A stretch of DNA of 64,000 nt from Terriglobia bacterium (lineage in GTDB: Bacteria > Acidobacteriota > Terriglobia > UBA7540): the NCBI GenBank assembly GCA_030041095.1, contig JASHON010000181.1:1-64000 (forward strand), written 5' to 3'. The notes under the pieces were generated by a model, which was given only the letters and a program-made list of their open reading frames with translations, had not been told where the DNA came from and ran no database searches. Shown here one piece after another: positions 44,077-55,597 of the stretch. Made by a program: the position numbers and the translations under genes. Position 1 is the stretch's first letter, and each line of letters starts with the position of its first letter.

Positions 44077-45258
44077 ATGGACCGTCGACGATCGTTGACC
44101 ATACTTACCGGAACAGTATTAGGAGGAATGGCCGGCAGACGAAACTCCCGCGTTCTGGAGGCCCAAGAACGATCTGCTCCCGATCACACTCAAGGAGAAA
44201 TTTCTCCGGAGAAGCTGCTGCTTAAGGACTACCGTCCCAAGTCCATTTATAGAATCCCGGTAACCAAGATCAGTAAGGCACGATATCCGGTCATCGATTG
44301 CCATACGCACCCCTACGCCCGCACGCCCAGCCAGGTCGAGCAATGGGTCAGGAACATGGACGCGGTTGGCCTGGAGAAAGGCATCGTCCTGACCATGGCG
44401 ACAGGGGAACAGTTCAACGAAATTCGCAAACGATTCTCCCCGTATCCCGATCGTTTCGAGCTTTGGTGCGGGTTCGATCTTGCGCGGTTCAATTCAGCGG
44501 GCTTCGAACGGCGCGCGCTTGACGCATTGGAACGCTGCCATGACTTGGGAGCAACGGGAGTTGGAGAGCTTGAGGAAAAAGGGCGCGGCATTGGCGCTCC
44601 CATAGGAACCGAGCCGGCGAGTTGGCACATTCGCCCCACGGGGCCCCGGCCTCACCCTGACAATCCAAAGCTGGATCCCCTCTTCGAAAGGTGCAGCAAG
44701 TTAGGAATGCCCGTGAGTATCCACGTCTCCGACCCGCCATGGGCCTACGAACCCATGGACCAGACCAACGACGGCCTGATGAATGGCTATACTTGGCGCA
44801 TCCCGGTCAAGCCAGGCATTATGGGGCACCAGGCACTGATCGAGAGTCTGGAGCGCGCCGTAAAAAAACACCCCAAAACCATATTCTTTGCCTGCCACCT
44901 GACCAACCAGAGCAATGACCTGTCCAGTCTCGGAGCAATGTTCGATCGCAATCCTAACCTGTATGCGGACATCGGCGCTCGCTACGCTGAGACGGCCTGC
45001 ATTCCGCGTTTTGTCTCGCAATTCTTCAATAAATACCGGGATCGCATTCTATACGGCACAGACATGGGTCACGATCGGGAGATGTATCGCACGACTTTCC
45101 GGGTATTAGAAACTGCCGACGAGCATTTTTACATCTTCGACTATCAATACCACTGGCCTGCGAGCGGCTTCAACCTGTCGGACAGTTTACTGAAAAGAAT
45201 CTACCGCGAAAACGCTCTGGCTGCATTTGCACGAGCCAGGCATCTGGCGTCGGCATAG
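44077..45258 (+). CDS. Amidohydrolase-2 family metal-dependent hydrolase, possible Tat leader
   Basis: The ATG at 44077 has a perfect AAGGAGG site, so an in-frame upstream start is rejected. The 393-residue product begins MDRRRSLTILTGTVLGGMAG, a short Tat-like leader. The barrel carries VIDCHTHPYA (HxH metal site), VSIHVSDPP, FFACHLTNQSND and ILYGTDMGHDRE, the pattern of amidohydrolase-2 proteins (ACMSD, resorcylate decarboxylase and lactone hydrolase relatives). Several relatives decarboxylate aromatic acids or open lactones; the substrate here cannot be told. It stands alone, divergent from padR. Confidence 0.88.
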   Translation: MDRRRSLTILTGTVLGGMAGRRNSRVLEAQERSAPDHTQGEISPEKLLLKDYRPKSIYRIPVTKISKARYPVIDCHTHPYARTPSQVEQWVRNMDAVGLEKGIVLTMATGEQFNEIRKRFSPYPDRFELWCGFDLARFNSAGFERRALDALERCHDLGATGVGELEEKGRGIGAPIGTEPASWHIRPTGPRPHPDNPKLDPLFERCSKLGMPVSIHVSDPPWAYEPMDQTNDGLMNGYTWRIPVKPGIMGHQALIESLERAVKKHPKTIFFACHLTNQSNDLSSLGAMFDRNPNLYADIGARYAETACIPRFVSQFFNKYRDRILYGTDMGHDREMYRTTFRVLETADEHFYIFDYQYHWPASGFNLSDSLLKRIYRENALAAFARARHLASA

Positions 45259-45376
45259 CGTGCGGATCATCGCTGACCCCTTTCGGTACTGCAAGCCACC
45301 CCGTCGCCATGAAGCTTGCGAGCGGCGAAGTGACAAAATCCGGAGTGATGATCGCGGAGTATGAACAGGAGGGACG

Positions 45377-45775
45377 GTGAAATACACCTGTTTGGGCTAT
45401 ATCGAGAAGGCAAGTTCGAAAGCATGTCTGAGAGCGAGCGCGACTTCGTGCTCGACGAGTGCTTCAGCTACAACGACGAATTGCGGGAGAACGGACATTG
45501 GGTCGCCGCGGAACCTCTTCAGCCCGCCAACATGGCGGTGACCTTGTCTTGGAAGCACGGAAAGGTTGCGATGACAGACGGTCCGTACGCGGAAACGAAG
45601 GAGCAGTTGGGTGGAATTCAGGTGCTGGAAGCGCGAGATCAGAATCACGCAATCCAGCTCATTATCCCAGGGTCCGGGACTGAGGCTGGGGTGCGGAGAC
45701 ATCGAGATACGTCCAGCGGCGGACATCAATGAAAAGGCTAGCGAGCAGCGACGGCGAAAGGATACCTCGCGGTGA
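45377..45775 (+). pseudogene. YCII/DGPF-family protein gene with two frameshifts
   Basis: AGGAGG followed by GTG at 45377 begins a frame reading MKYTCLGYIE, the normal YCII start. Within about ten codons the family sequence moves to another frame: EGKFESMSESERDFVLDECF, then the hallmark MTDGPYAETKEQLGGIQVLEARD. Near 45660 it moves again to LSQGPGLRLGCGDIEIRPAADIN, ending at the TGA at 45773-45775. A continuous frame in the middle (45361-45732) thus lacks the proper ends. Either the gene is dead or the assembly has two indels. Intact relatives are small, often sigma-factor-linked proteins of unknown function. Confidence 0.75.
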
Positions 45776-45946
45776 GGGTGGCCACGAGGTAAGGGAAGAT
45801 CGGCAGCGTGGCTTGGTGCGGGTAGCCCGAGTGGCCTGCCGAGCGAAGGGTCGTCAACCCTTCCCTGATCCGATCGACCGGGCCTTAGGCCCCAGACGTC
45901 CCGAGAGGGTGTATGATGCTGAATTCCAAACAAGAGCGACGCAGCC

Positions 45947-46321
45947 ATGAATGCAAATGACTTCCGGCGCATTGCGCTCGGCCTCGAAGGCGCCGAAGAA
46001 GGCTCCCATATGGGCAAGGCCGATTTTCGGGTTGGAGGTAGAATTTTTGCGACGCTGGCCTCGGTAGATCAGGGCTATGGAAACATAAAACTCACGCTCG
46101 GCCAACAGAAGGCCTTCGTGGAGGAGCTGCCCGAAGTCTTTGTTCCCATTCCAGGCGGTTGGGGAAGAATGGGAATGACGCATGTCCGCCTCGCGGTGGT
46201 GACCGAGGACGTGCTCACGGGCGCTCTACGCACGGCTTGGAAAATCAGGGTGGAGAGAAATGCTAAGGCGCGTCGCAAGCCTCGCACCGGCACCGCCTGG
46301 AAGAGAAATGCGGCGCGATGA
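45947..46321 (+). CDS. MmcQ/YjbR-family protein
   Basis: The 124-residue protein begins MNANDFRRIALGLEGAEEGSHMGKADFRVGGRIFATL and contains KLTLGQQKAFVEELPEVFVPIPGGWGRMGMTHVRL, the CyaY-like YjbR fold. Members are small proteins with suggested DNA binding and no proven function. It has a basic C-terminal tail (KARRKPRTGTAWKR). It follows the broken YCII gene and precedes the broken YncE-like gene; such genes commonly gather in acidobacterial accessory clusters. Function not assigned. Confidence 0.85.
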   Translation: MNANDFRRIALGLEGAEEGSHMGKADFRVGGRIFATLASVDQGYGNIKLTLGQQKAFVEELPEVFVPIPGGWGRMGMTHVRLAVVTEDVLTGALRTAWKIRVERNAKARRKPRTGTAWKRNAAR

Positions 46322-46406
46322 AGGGCCGCGGTCACGTATCGCCCCACGTCGCTTCCTCTCGCCAGCTCTCTCCCGTTTTCCCCGTTTGTCGATGAGGAGG
46401 AATTCA

Positions 46407-46982
46407 ATGAAAAAGTCGGGCGCTATTGGGTTGACGGCAGCATTCTTAACCGTCCTTACGGCGGCAGCACAAGCCGCCCCACCACTCAAGCTCGTAGTGA
46501 AATACAACATACCTGCCAGCGTCAAGGGACGGTTTGACCACCTTGGAGTTGACCCAGGGTACAACCGGTCTTTTTGGGCTGCGGAGAGCGCCCATGAGGT
46601 TCTCGTGTTCAACCTTCGCACTGGCCGCTATCTACGCGCCATCGGCCCGATCGGCATTCCACATGCTGAGCGTTGTGAACACAACGGCCGGCAAAAAGGT
46701 TGCCAACATCAAAATTGAAGGTGACACCCTCGAGGCCATGGCACTGAAGCCATCGAGCCCCTGCTCTACGTCAATAATCCCTCCAAGGGCCTCGTCGACG
46801 TCGTCAACCGGCGCACGCATGCGGTCGCTTCAACGTGGCCGGTTACGATGGGCAGGCGAAATATCGCCTCAGCGGCAGGCGGAAAGAATGAATTCCTGGT
46901 GCCCGAGATGCAGCGCCTGTTCATCACGATTCCGCCTCGAGGCAGCGCTTCCGGGAAAGTTTATGTCTATCGAGTGCAATAG
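46407..46982 (+). pseudogene. YncE-like beta-propeller gene, frameshifted and shortened
   Basis: A perfect GAGGAGG site and ATG at 46407 start a secreted protein (MKKSGAIGLTAAFLTVLTAAAQA) that continues with RFDHLGVDPGYNRSFWAAES and LRTGRYLRAIGPIG. Homology then jumps frame to VVNTTAGKKVANIKIEGDTLE near 46665. It jumps again near 46745 to EPLLYVNNPSKGLVDVVNRRT, and runs through GGKNEFLVPEMQRLFITIPP to the TAG at 46980-46982. About 190 of a usual 320 or more residues remain, so blades are also missing. It is dead, or badly assembled. Confidence 0.75.
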
Positions 46983-47262
46983 GAGATAACAATATCGCGG
47001 GTTAGATTCAATCCTACGAACATAGCTCCTCAGGTCCGCCAGGATTAAAGCCGATGATGGAAACTCGGCAAGCGTTGGGAACAGTCTTTGTATTAAACTA
47101 AGCGTCCGGACGACTGGGAACTCTCAGTTGGAATGGGCCACTTTGCCCGTGAGAGTAGGACGTTGATCGTGGGTCATCGGTTTTGGTCGGCTCTTCGTCC
47201 GCCGATATCCGGCGAAGAGGAATGGCTCAACCGGCGGCCTGACTTTGCCGGATCTGAATTCG
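46983..47262. other. Intergenic region with an imperfect hairpin
   Basis: About 280 bases before the Gfo/Idh/MocA gene. ACTCTCA (47118-47124) pairs with TGAGAGT (47148-47154), with GGGC/GCCC inside. The right half, GTGAGAGTAGGACGTTG, faintly resembles the 3' end of 5S rRNA, but the rest does not. No clear promoter. Confidence 0.3.
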
Positions 47263-47278
47263 GGAGGATCCACAAACC

Positions 47279-48517
47279 ATGGTTGCGAAGAACTCGGGCG
47301 TGACCCGAAGGCAATTTCTGAAGGGCACTGCGGCAGGCGCGGGCGTGGCCGCATGGGGTGTTCCAGCGCCCGCACGAGTGTTCGGCGCCAACAACCGGAT
47401 TCGCATGGCGCTCATCGGTTGCGGGGAACGCGGCAGTTACGACTTCTCGATCTTCAGAAACAACCCGGACGTCGAGGTAGCCGCGGTGTGTGACGTCTAT
47501 GAGCCGCGGCGCATCAGGGAGCAGAACCTGAGCTCGCCACCGGTTCAGGCGTACGGCGATTATCGCCACGTCCTCGACCGCAAGGACGTCGACGCTGTTT
47601 TGATAGCAACTCCTGATCACTGGCATAAGCAGGTGTTAATCGACGCGGTCGGCGCAGGCAAGGACGCTTACTGCGAGAAGCCGGTCATGCATTCCATCGA
47701 GGAAGGGGAGACCATGGTGAAGGCCGTTCAAGCTTCCGGGCGCGTCGTCCAGACCGGGATGCAGCAACGGAGCTGGCCGCATTGGGTCGTCGGCAAGCAA
47801 CTGGTGGAAGACGGCATTCTAGGCGAGGTCTACTTCGTCCACACCTACTGGTATCAGAACTACATTGCCAATCGGGGCTGGATGGCAAAGCATCCGGTGG
47901 ACGTTACGAAATTGAACTGGAAAACATGGCTGGGTGATGCTCCCGACCAGCCCTACACCCAAGAGAAGTTCATTCACTGGCGATTCTTCTGGGACTTCGG
48001 TGGTGGAATCCTGACGGACCTGCTCACCCATTGGATCGACGTGATCCAGTGGTATCAGAATCAGCCCGCGCCCCTCACGGCCACCACCACCGGTGATGTC
48101 TACTTCATGAAGTGGCAATGTCCCGACACGATCACGGCAGCGTACGAATATCCCGGAAAAATGAACGTCACCTTCACGAGCGTACTCAGCGAGAGCATGG
48201 ACGATGGCGGAATCGTGTTCCGGGGCACCAAGGCCACGCTGAAGATTGACCGGGCTCGCCTGGCCGTTTACCCTGAGAACGCTCCCTGGGAGCCCCACAA
48301 GAATCATCCGGAGCCGGAAATCTACATTCGCTCCGAGCACGACGGCACCATCGACCACGTGCGAAACTTTCTTGATTGCGTCCACTCCCGAAAAACTCCC
48401 AATGCGGGTATCGTTGCAGGCTTTGAAGCGGCACGAGCGTCCTGGATTGGCAACATCGCGCTGAATAAGGGCTTAAAGGCAGTTTGGGATGCCGCCGAGC
48501 AAAAAGTCCATGTCTGA
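47279..48517 (+). CDS. Tat-exported Gfo/Idh/MocA-family oxidoreductase
   Basis: The 412-residue protein has a Tat leader (GVTRRQFLKGTAAGAGVAAWGVPAPARVFGA). A Rossmann domain follows (IRMALIGCGERGSYDF, CDVYEPRRIREQ, VLIATPDHWHKQVLIDAVGAGKDAYCEKPV), with the EKP motif that carries the catalytic lysine. The C-terminal domain has the GGGILTDLLTHWIDVIQWY stretch of the exported glycoside-processing subgroup. Such enzymes act on sugars, some of them breaking glycosidic bonds by a redox mechanism. GGGAGGA lies about 10 bases before the ATG. It stands alone. Confidence 0.92.
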   Translation: MVAKNSGVTRRQFLKGTAAGAGVAAWGVPAPARVFGANNRIRMALIGCGERGSYDFSIFRNNPDVEVAAVCDVYEPRRIREQNLSSPPVQAYGDYRHVLDRKDVDAVLIATPDHWHKQVLIDAVGAGKDAYCEKPVMHSIEEGETMVKAVQASGRVVQTGMQQRSWPHWVVGKQLVEDGILGEVYFVHTYWYQNYIANRGWMAKHPVDVTKLNWKTWLGDAPDQPYTQEKFIHWRFFWDFGGGILTDLLTHWIDVIQWYQNQPAPLTATTTGDVYFMKWQCPDTITAAYEYPGKMNVTFTSVLSESMDDGGIVFRGTKATLKIDRARLAVYPENAPWEPHKNHPEPEIYIRSEHDGTIDHVRNFLDCVHSRKTPNAGIVAGFEAARASWIGNIALNKGLKAVWDAAEQKVHV

Positions 48518-48584
48518 GCCCCCATCAGAGTTGTGGCAGCGTTGTCCACATGAGCGAAGCCCCGAGATGAAAGCTGCGGCATTG

Positions 48585-48617
48585 CCGCCTTAGTGGCGGA
48601 AAAACCTTTGGTTTTCC
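48585..48617. terminator. Possible bidirectional terminator hairpins
   Basis: Between the convergent Gfo gene and esterase pseudogene, CCGCC-TTAGT-GGCGG (48585-48599) overlaps a second hairpin GGAAAAACC-TTT-GGTTTTCC (48598-48617). There is no long T-run after either, so termination is only suggested by position. Confidence 0.3.
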
Positions 48618-48658
48618 GGGCGAAAGCGTGAGCACCGGCCTGAAAGGGAACCGATGCA

Positions 48659-49429
48659 TCATCGTCCGAATGCCCACGCCACCATCAGCGGGAACTCTTC
48701 TCGCCAGAATGCGCCACCGTGTGACCCAGCTCGCTCATTCATGACGACATCCGCATCTGCATCGCGCAGCGCGTCCGCCCACCTCCTTGCATTCTCGAGG
48801 AAGAACGGCTCCTGTGTGCCAGCGACAAGGTAGGTGCGCGGAAGCGGACTCGGCATAACGCCGGGCGGCTTGTAACCGCCGCCAGGCGGGGCGGAGAAGA
48901 CCGCACCGTAAAGATGTGGATGCCGGAGCCCAAGAGCAAGGGCCAGCTCTCCACCCGCCGAGACGCCGAACACTGCCGTGCGTTCAATGGGCAGCGCCAC
49001 GCCAAAATGCGACACCGTCCATCGGCGAACGTCCTCAACGAAGAACTTCTCGTGTGCCGCGAAGCGCTCTGGCTCAAAGCCCGGTGAGTATTCCTGGAGC
49101 CGCAGCGTCTCATCGGTCAACCCATTTACACCGACGATCATGGTGGACGGTACGCCGGCCTTCTCGAGCAACCGGCCTCACTTCGAGATTCGCTGACCGT
49201 CACCGGCGAAGACGATTGCTTCGGGCGGGTCAGGCGGAACGTACACCGTGACCTGCCTTCCACCGTCGTACTTGAACATCTCGGTGACAAACTCTCCCGA
49301 GACCGCGCCGGTAGGCTCGGCGGGCGTTCCGCCGGACTCGCTGAGCTTGCGGTTGACGTGATTCCGTGCTTGTTTCTTCACGGCCTTGACGGTATTGTCC
49401 GTGTCGCGCGTCACCCAGGCTGAATTCAC
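48659..49429 (-). pseudogene. Fes/YieL-type esterase gene interrupted by one in-frame TGA
   Basis: One frame encodes an alpha/beta esterase: GGRQVTVYVPPDPPEAIVFAGDGQRISK, then TGA at 49178-49180, then GRLLEKAGVPSTMIVGVNGLTDETLRLQEYSPGFEP. The nucleophile motif FGVSAGGELALALGL and the C-terminal His region GSHGGAFWREEFPLMVAWAFGR are present. Related esterases have Trp at the interrupted position (SKWGRLLE), so a single TGG to TGA change explains the break. The rest of the frame is intact, which points to recent inactivation, a sequencing error or readthrough. The residues before about 49360 do not look like the family. Confidence 0.75.
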
Positions 49430-49573
49430 CCGGCCAACAAATGCCTTTTCAAAACTTCAGAGCTCGTGTGGCTTGCCCGGATACCCGCTTTTGGACCTGC
49501 AAATCCGCACGAGGCCAAAAGCTCGACCCGTTTCATCTTTCGCAGCGCCGAACAGCACGGCGATGATCGGTTC
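49430..49573 (-). other. Short unassigned stretch upstream of the esterase pseudogene
   Basis: On the minus strand a frame reads EPIIAVLFGAAKDETGRAFG, continues coding-like for about 18 more residues, and then meets a stop. It may be the scrap of another decayed gene. I do not recognise the family. Confidence 0.25.
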
Positions 49574-50911
49574 TTAGAACTTAGTCAAGGAAGAAAAATT
49601 GAAATCAAGGACTTTCACCGCGGGCACGACCATTTCAATGGATTCCTCGCCGGCCGTGCGCTTGGAGGGGCTCATCATTTCCACACAGTTGAGTAGATCG
49701 ATGATGCTTGCATTGAACCGGAGATTCTTGACGCCGTATTTGATTTCGCCGTCCTCAATCCAGAACGTGCCATCGCGCGTCATGCCGGTTAGGATCTTCT
49801 TATAAGGGTCCACTTCGCGGATGTACCAGAGACGCGTCACGAGAAGCCCCCGCGAAGTTGAGCGGATCATTGCTTCGTGGCTGTGCGGGCCGCCTTTCAT
49901 CACAATATTCACTGGCGCTTCGCCGTATTCGTTTGGCAGGGGAAAGCCATGGCCAGTGGCAGGGACGTGATGCTTGCGGGCGCTCTGACGAGAGTAAACC
50001 AGGTTCTTTACAATTCCATCCTTGACTAATTCGACGCGCTCGCGAGGAATGCCCTCGCCGTCGAACGGAGCGCCGCCCTGGAGCGGATGGTAAACATCGT
50101 CCGCAATATGGATGTTGCTGCCAAAGACCTTCTGGTTCAACCGGCCCGTGAGGCTGCTTCGCTGCTCGTCGACGGCGAGCGCGCCAAAGTCGAGAAGCAG
50201 AAATCCAAACATATCCAGCAGGGCAGCCGGCTCCAGGATTACTGTATATTTGCCCGCTGGAACCTCACGCGGCTCGCGGCTCTCGAGGGCCTTCCGGGCA
50301 GCGCAGTTGGCAGCATCTTCGATATCAAGCATTCGCCACCGTTGGCCGGTTCGCTTGGCCCAGCCTGAGCTGGAGGCGCCGAGCATGGTGACGGAAAACT
50401 CGGATACGGACTCCTCATGAAACACTGAAAGACCGCGGGAAGTATAGAGACCGTGCGCCACGGATCCACTGGAAAAAGCACCGGCAGCCGTGAGGCCGTC
50501 GTGTTCGGCGCGCTCGATCACTCGCCCGACCGTCTCCGCGCGCGAGCGAGGGTCCAACTCAGCCGTTTCGCCGTCGTACCGGTCCACAGGACGGTAAGTT
50601 TGCGGCCCGGGAACAGGAAGCAGGTCCGGATCGGGCGCCTGAAGCTCGGCAAGCGCCAGAGCCGTCTCACAGGCGCGGCGTACCGACGCATCGTCGAAGC
50701 GGTTCGTGCTCGTTCGCGCCGTGCGTTGGCCGGAAACGGCACGGATGGAGAGGACGATGTCTTCTTCCGCGACGTTCTGGTGGATGGTGTTGTTGGCAAA
50801 GCGTGTCAAGGAATAGGAAGTCCCGGTGACACTGGCTTCCGTTTCCTCTGCGGTCGAATACTTGAGGACCTTACTGAATATCTCGTCGGCAAATTGGCGG
50901 GATAGATTCAT
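49574..50911 (-). CDS. tldE: TldE/PmbA-type metalloprotease subunit
   Basis: TldE pairs with TldD in a heterodimeric zinc protease that degrades unfolded peptides and matures RiPPs such as microcin B17. The 445-residue protein belongs to the PmbA/TldE side: AEETEASVTGTSYSLTRFANNTIHQN at the N-terminus, and PADDVYHPLQGGAPFDGEGIPRERVELV-like and GTFWIEDGEIKYGVKNLRFNASI stretches in the C-terminal half. It lacks the HExxxH zinc motif, as TldE should. It follows tldD by 54 bases on the same strand. No RiPP precursor was recognised nearby. Confidence 0.92.
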   Translation of the reverse strand: MNLSRQFADEIFSKVLKYSTAEETEASVTGTSYSLTRFANNTIHQNVAEEDIVLSIRAVSGQRTARTSTNRFDDASVRRACETALALAELQAPDPDLLPVPGPQTYRPVDRYDGETAELDPRSRAETVGRVIERAEHDGLTAAGAFSSGSVAHGLYTSRGLSVFHEESVSEFSVTMLGASSSGWAKRTGQRWRMLDIEDAANCAARKALESREPREVPAGKYTVILEPAALLDMFGFLLLDFGALAVDEQRSSLTGRLNQKVFGSNIHIADDVYHPLQGGAPFDGEGIPRERVELVKDGIVKNLVYSRQSARKHHVPATGHGFPLPNEYGEAPVNIVMKGGPHSHEAMIRSTSRGLLVTRLWYIREVDPYKKILTGMTRDGTFWIEDGEIKYGVKNLRFNASIIDLLNCVEMMSPSKRTAGEESIEMVVPAVKVLDFNFSSLTKF

Positions 50912-50965
50912 CGGTTGAGTGGTTTTTCCATTGAATCAACGAACCGATGACTCAATGGCCAAATC

Positions 50966-52423
50966 TCATTGTTGGTAAGCCACGCCGACATGGATTTTCC
51001 GGATGCGCACCGGTGACGCTCCGTGACCCGTGCCCATGGTTTGCGGAGGCTGACCCTTCCCGCAGTTCGGCGTGCCCCAAAGCACCCAGTCTTCCGGCCC
51101 GCACACCGCATCGCAAGCATTCCAAAACTCGGTGGTGATTCCCCCATAACTGGGATTCTTCAACATGCGCGTCTTGCGTCCGTTACGGATTTCCCAGCCC
51201 ACCTCAGTACCAAACTGAAAGTTGTAACGGCGATCATCAATGGACCAGCTTCGGTTCGTCTCCATGTAGATGCCTTCCCCAGTGTCGGCGATCAAATCCT
51301 CCAACGTTCCGTTGCCTGGGAGCAGGCTCACATTCGTCATGCGAATGAGTGGAATGCGATTCCATGCCTCGGCGCGCATGGCTCCGCTCGACCGGGCGCG
51401 GCCCGTCATCGCCGCCGACTCGCGGGAAGTGAGATAGCCCACAAAGAGGCCATTTTGAATGATAGGTGTGGACTGCGCCGGCACGCCTTCATCGTCATAA
51501 GCAAAGGTGCCCAGGCCGGGGCCGTGCGCGACGGTCGCATCCGCGACGACATTAATGGCCGGGGAGCCATACTGGAGCCGGCCGGGTTGATCGAGCGTCA
51601 GGAAACTCATTCCGGCATAGTTGGCTTCGTCGCCCAATACGCGATCGAGCTCGATAGGATGCCCAATCGATTCGTGAATCTGCAAACCCACCTGCGACGA
51701 GCCAAGAATGATGTCGAAGAAGCCTTCGGGGCACTGATCACACCGGTGTAGTTCCGCTGCCTCTTCGGCAATGCGGGGTGCGTGCTTGAGCAAGTCCAGC
51801 TCTTCAACCAATTCGTAGCCGCGCGTCTGGTATTGTCCTCCAAACGAGTTCGGATACGAACGCCTCTGAATCTGATCTCCGGAAAATGAAGTGGCTACGA
51901 AGCCGGCGCCCGTTTGCGTTTTCACCTGCCGAATCTCAGACCCTTCCGACGAAACGAAGAGCTGATCGACACGCCGAAAATCCATAGAAGCTTCAGCTAA
52001 GGTGATGCCTTGAACGCGTCGCAACTCCTGGTCTACGCGGAGCATCAAGTCGAGACAAGTGGAAACAGGCAAGGAGAATGGGTCAATCTGGCATTCGCCC
52101 TCCCAACGGTCTACCACCTTGCCTTCGGGCGCGAGCATGACCTCCCGCTTCCGGCACAGCGCGCTCGCGCGCGCCACCTCAACGGCTTGTGCCGCAACCG
52201 CATCCACCGAGGTGACATCCAGATAGCACGTTGAGGCGAACCCCCAGCTTCCATCGGCAATCACCCGAATCCCTAGGCCGAGCGATTCCGAGTCACGCAC
52301 TTGCGCTGCCTGCCCGTTCTTAGTGGAAAGATACCGCTGGCGGATGTCTATGACACGCACGTCCGCATAAGTTGCACCACGCGCGGCCGACGTATCCAAA
52401 GCTCGTTGTGCTGACTCTTTCAT
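50966..52423 (-). CDS. tldD: TldD-type zinc metalloprotease subunit
   Basis: TldD carries the active site of the TldD/E protease. From the ATG at 52423 the product has 485 residues (an in-frame start 69 bases upstream looks unlikely). The N-terminal half has DVRVIDIRQRYLSTKNGQ. The zinc motif HESIGHPIELDR lies near residue 250. The C-terminal half has SPAINVVADATVAHGPGLGTFAYDDEG, GYLTSRESA and NRSWSIDDRRYNFQFGTEVGWEIRNG. The N-terminal catalytic-domain insert CDQCPEG precedes the active site. It lies 227 bases downstream of ahcY and is followed by tldE. Confidence 0.93.
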   Translation of the reverse strand: MKESAQRALDTSAARGATYADVRVIDIRQRYLSTKNGQAAQVRDSESLGLGIRVIADGSWGFASTCYLDVTSVDAVAAQAVEVARASALCRKREVMLAPEGKVVDRWEGECQIDPFSLPVSTCLDLMLRVDQELRRVQGITLAEASMDFRRVDQLFVSSEGSEIRQVKTQTGAGFVATSFSGDQIQRRSYPNSFGGQYQTRGYELVEELDLLKHAPRIAEEAAELHRCDQCPEGFFDIILGSSQVGLQIHESIGHPIELDRVLGDEANYAGMSFLTLDQPGRLQYGSPAINVVADATVAHGPGLGTFAYDDEGVPAQSTPIIQNGLFVGYLTSRESAAMTGRARSSGAMRAEAWNRIPLIRMTNVSLLPGNGTLEDLIADTGEGIYMETNRSWSIDDRRYNFQFGTEVGWEIRNGRKTRMLKNPSYGGITTEFWNACDAVCGPEDWVLWGTPNCGKGQPPQTMGTGHGASPVRIRKIHVGVAYQQ

Positions 52424-52650
52424 CGGGGGATGTGGAGACTCGATTCTGTGCTTGACGGATTCACAGGACCAGAGCCTCGTCCTCCGTGGCACGTAGTCGA
52501 TTGTTCGTGGTTACGCACAGAGCGGTTGGCTTACTTCAGTAAGTTGCCGATTGCGGCGAATAGTTACGTCCGCTCTAAAACATTCGGCAGGCTCAGAACG
52601 AGAGCGAACCCCTGCGGGTGACGAGCGCAAGAACGGCTGCAGGCAACCCG

Positions 52651-55085
<2,435 letters not shown>

Positions 55086-55134
55086 TTTCGGCTCCCTTCG
55101 CCAAGCATCGTTGTCAGTAATAAGGCAAACCGCC

Positions 55135-55164
55135 AGCCTAACATGCGCTCATCTAGCCTGTCAA
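55135..55164 (-). promoter_or_regulatory. Weak candidate promoter of metK-ahcY
   Basis: On the minus strand a perfect TTGACA (55159-55164) is followed after 18 bases by TAGGCT, which matches only three -10 positions. The location, about 50 bases before the start codon, is suitable. Confidence 0.3.
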
Positions 55165-55299
55165 ACACACCCAACGCGCCAATGTAGCGGCGCGCAGCGC
55201 AAGTAATGTCTTGACAAAGATTCTTGAGTTATGCTTTGGTACTCTTTTCTCGGACTCGAAGGCCTTGCGTCGTGTTCGAAGAAGCTCCTAAACTGTATT

Positions 55300-55566
55300 A
55301 TGCGAGACGTCGAAATCAACCTGACCGAGCCGCGCTACGAGGCAGCCTTCTTTTATGGGCTGTTTCTGCGTGGCTATCCGCTGCAAAAGCTTCGCGCGGA
55401 TATTGACGTCCCTCCCAACGTACTTGAAAGCTGGCAGCGCCTGGCCACGCGCGATCCGTGGTATCGGGCGACCGTCAAGCGTATGGTTGATTACCGCAAG
55501 GAAGTCCTCGCCATCTTCGATTCGCTCGTATTTCACGAACTGGAAGTTCCGTCCCGCACGCAGTAA
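55300..55566 (+). CDS. Small conserved-looking protein of unknown function, HTH-like
   Basis: The ATG at 55300 gives 88 residues starting MRDVEINLTEPRYEAAFFYG; an upstream in-frame start adds 23 residues that look non-coding. Residues about 20-50 (GLFLRGYPLQKLRADIDVPPNVLESWQRLA) suggest a helix-turn-helix, followed by a basic helix. I do not recognise the family. It ends 31 bases before queF on the same strand, so the two may be co-transcribed from a promoter containing TTGACA at 55211-55216. Confidence 0.65.
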   Translation: MRDVEINLTEPRYEAAFFYGLFLRGYPLQKLRADIDVPPNVLESWQRLATRDPWYRATVKRMVDYRKEVLAIFDSLVFHELEVPSRTQ

Positions 55567-55597
55567 CCGGGCGATATCCCTGCTAAAATTATCTACG

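Noticed and set aside
45397-46017. Minus-strand frame of 206 codons opposite the YCII gene
   Set aside because: It runs antisense to the recognisable YCII sequence and the start of the YjbR gene and has no motif.
49574-52423. TldD/TldE as part of a RiPP biosynthesis cluster
   Set aside because: No precursor peptide, cyclodehydratase or transporter is adjacent; the pair is widespread as a housekeeping protease.
55086-55230. SAM or SAH riboswitch before metK-ahcY
   Set aside because: No SAM-I, SAM-II or SAH core sequence could be recognised in the short leader.
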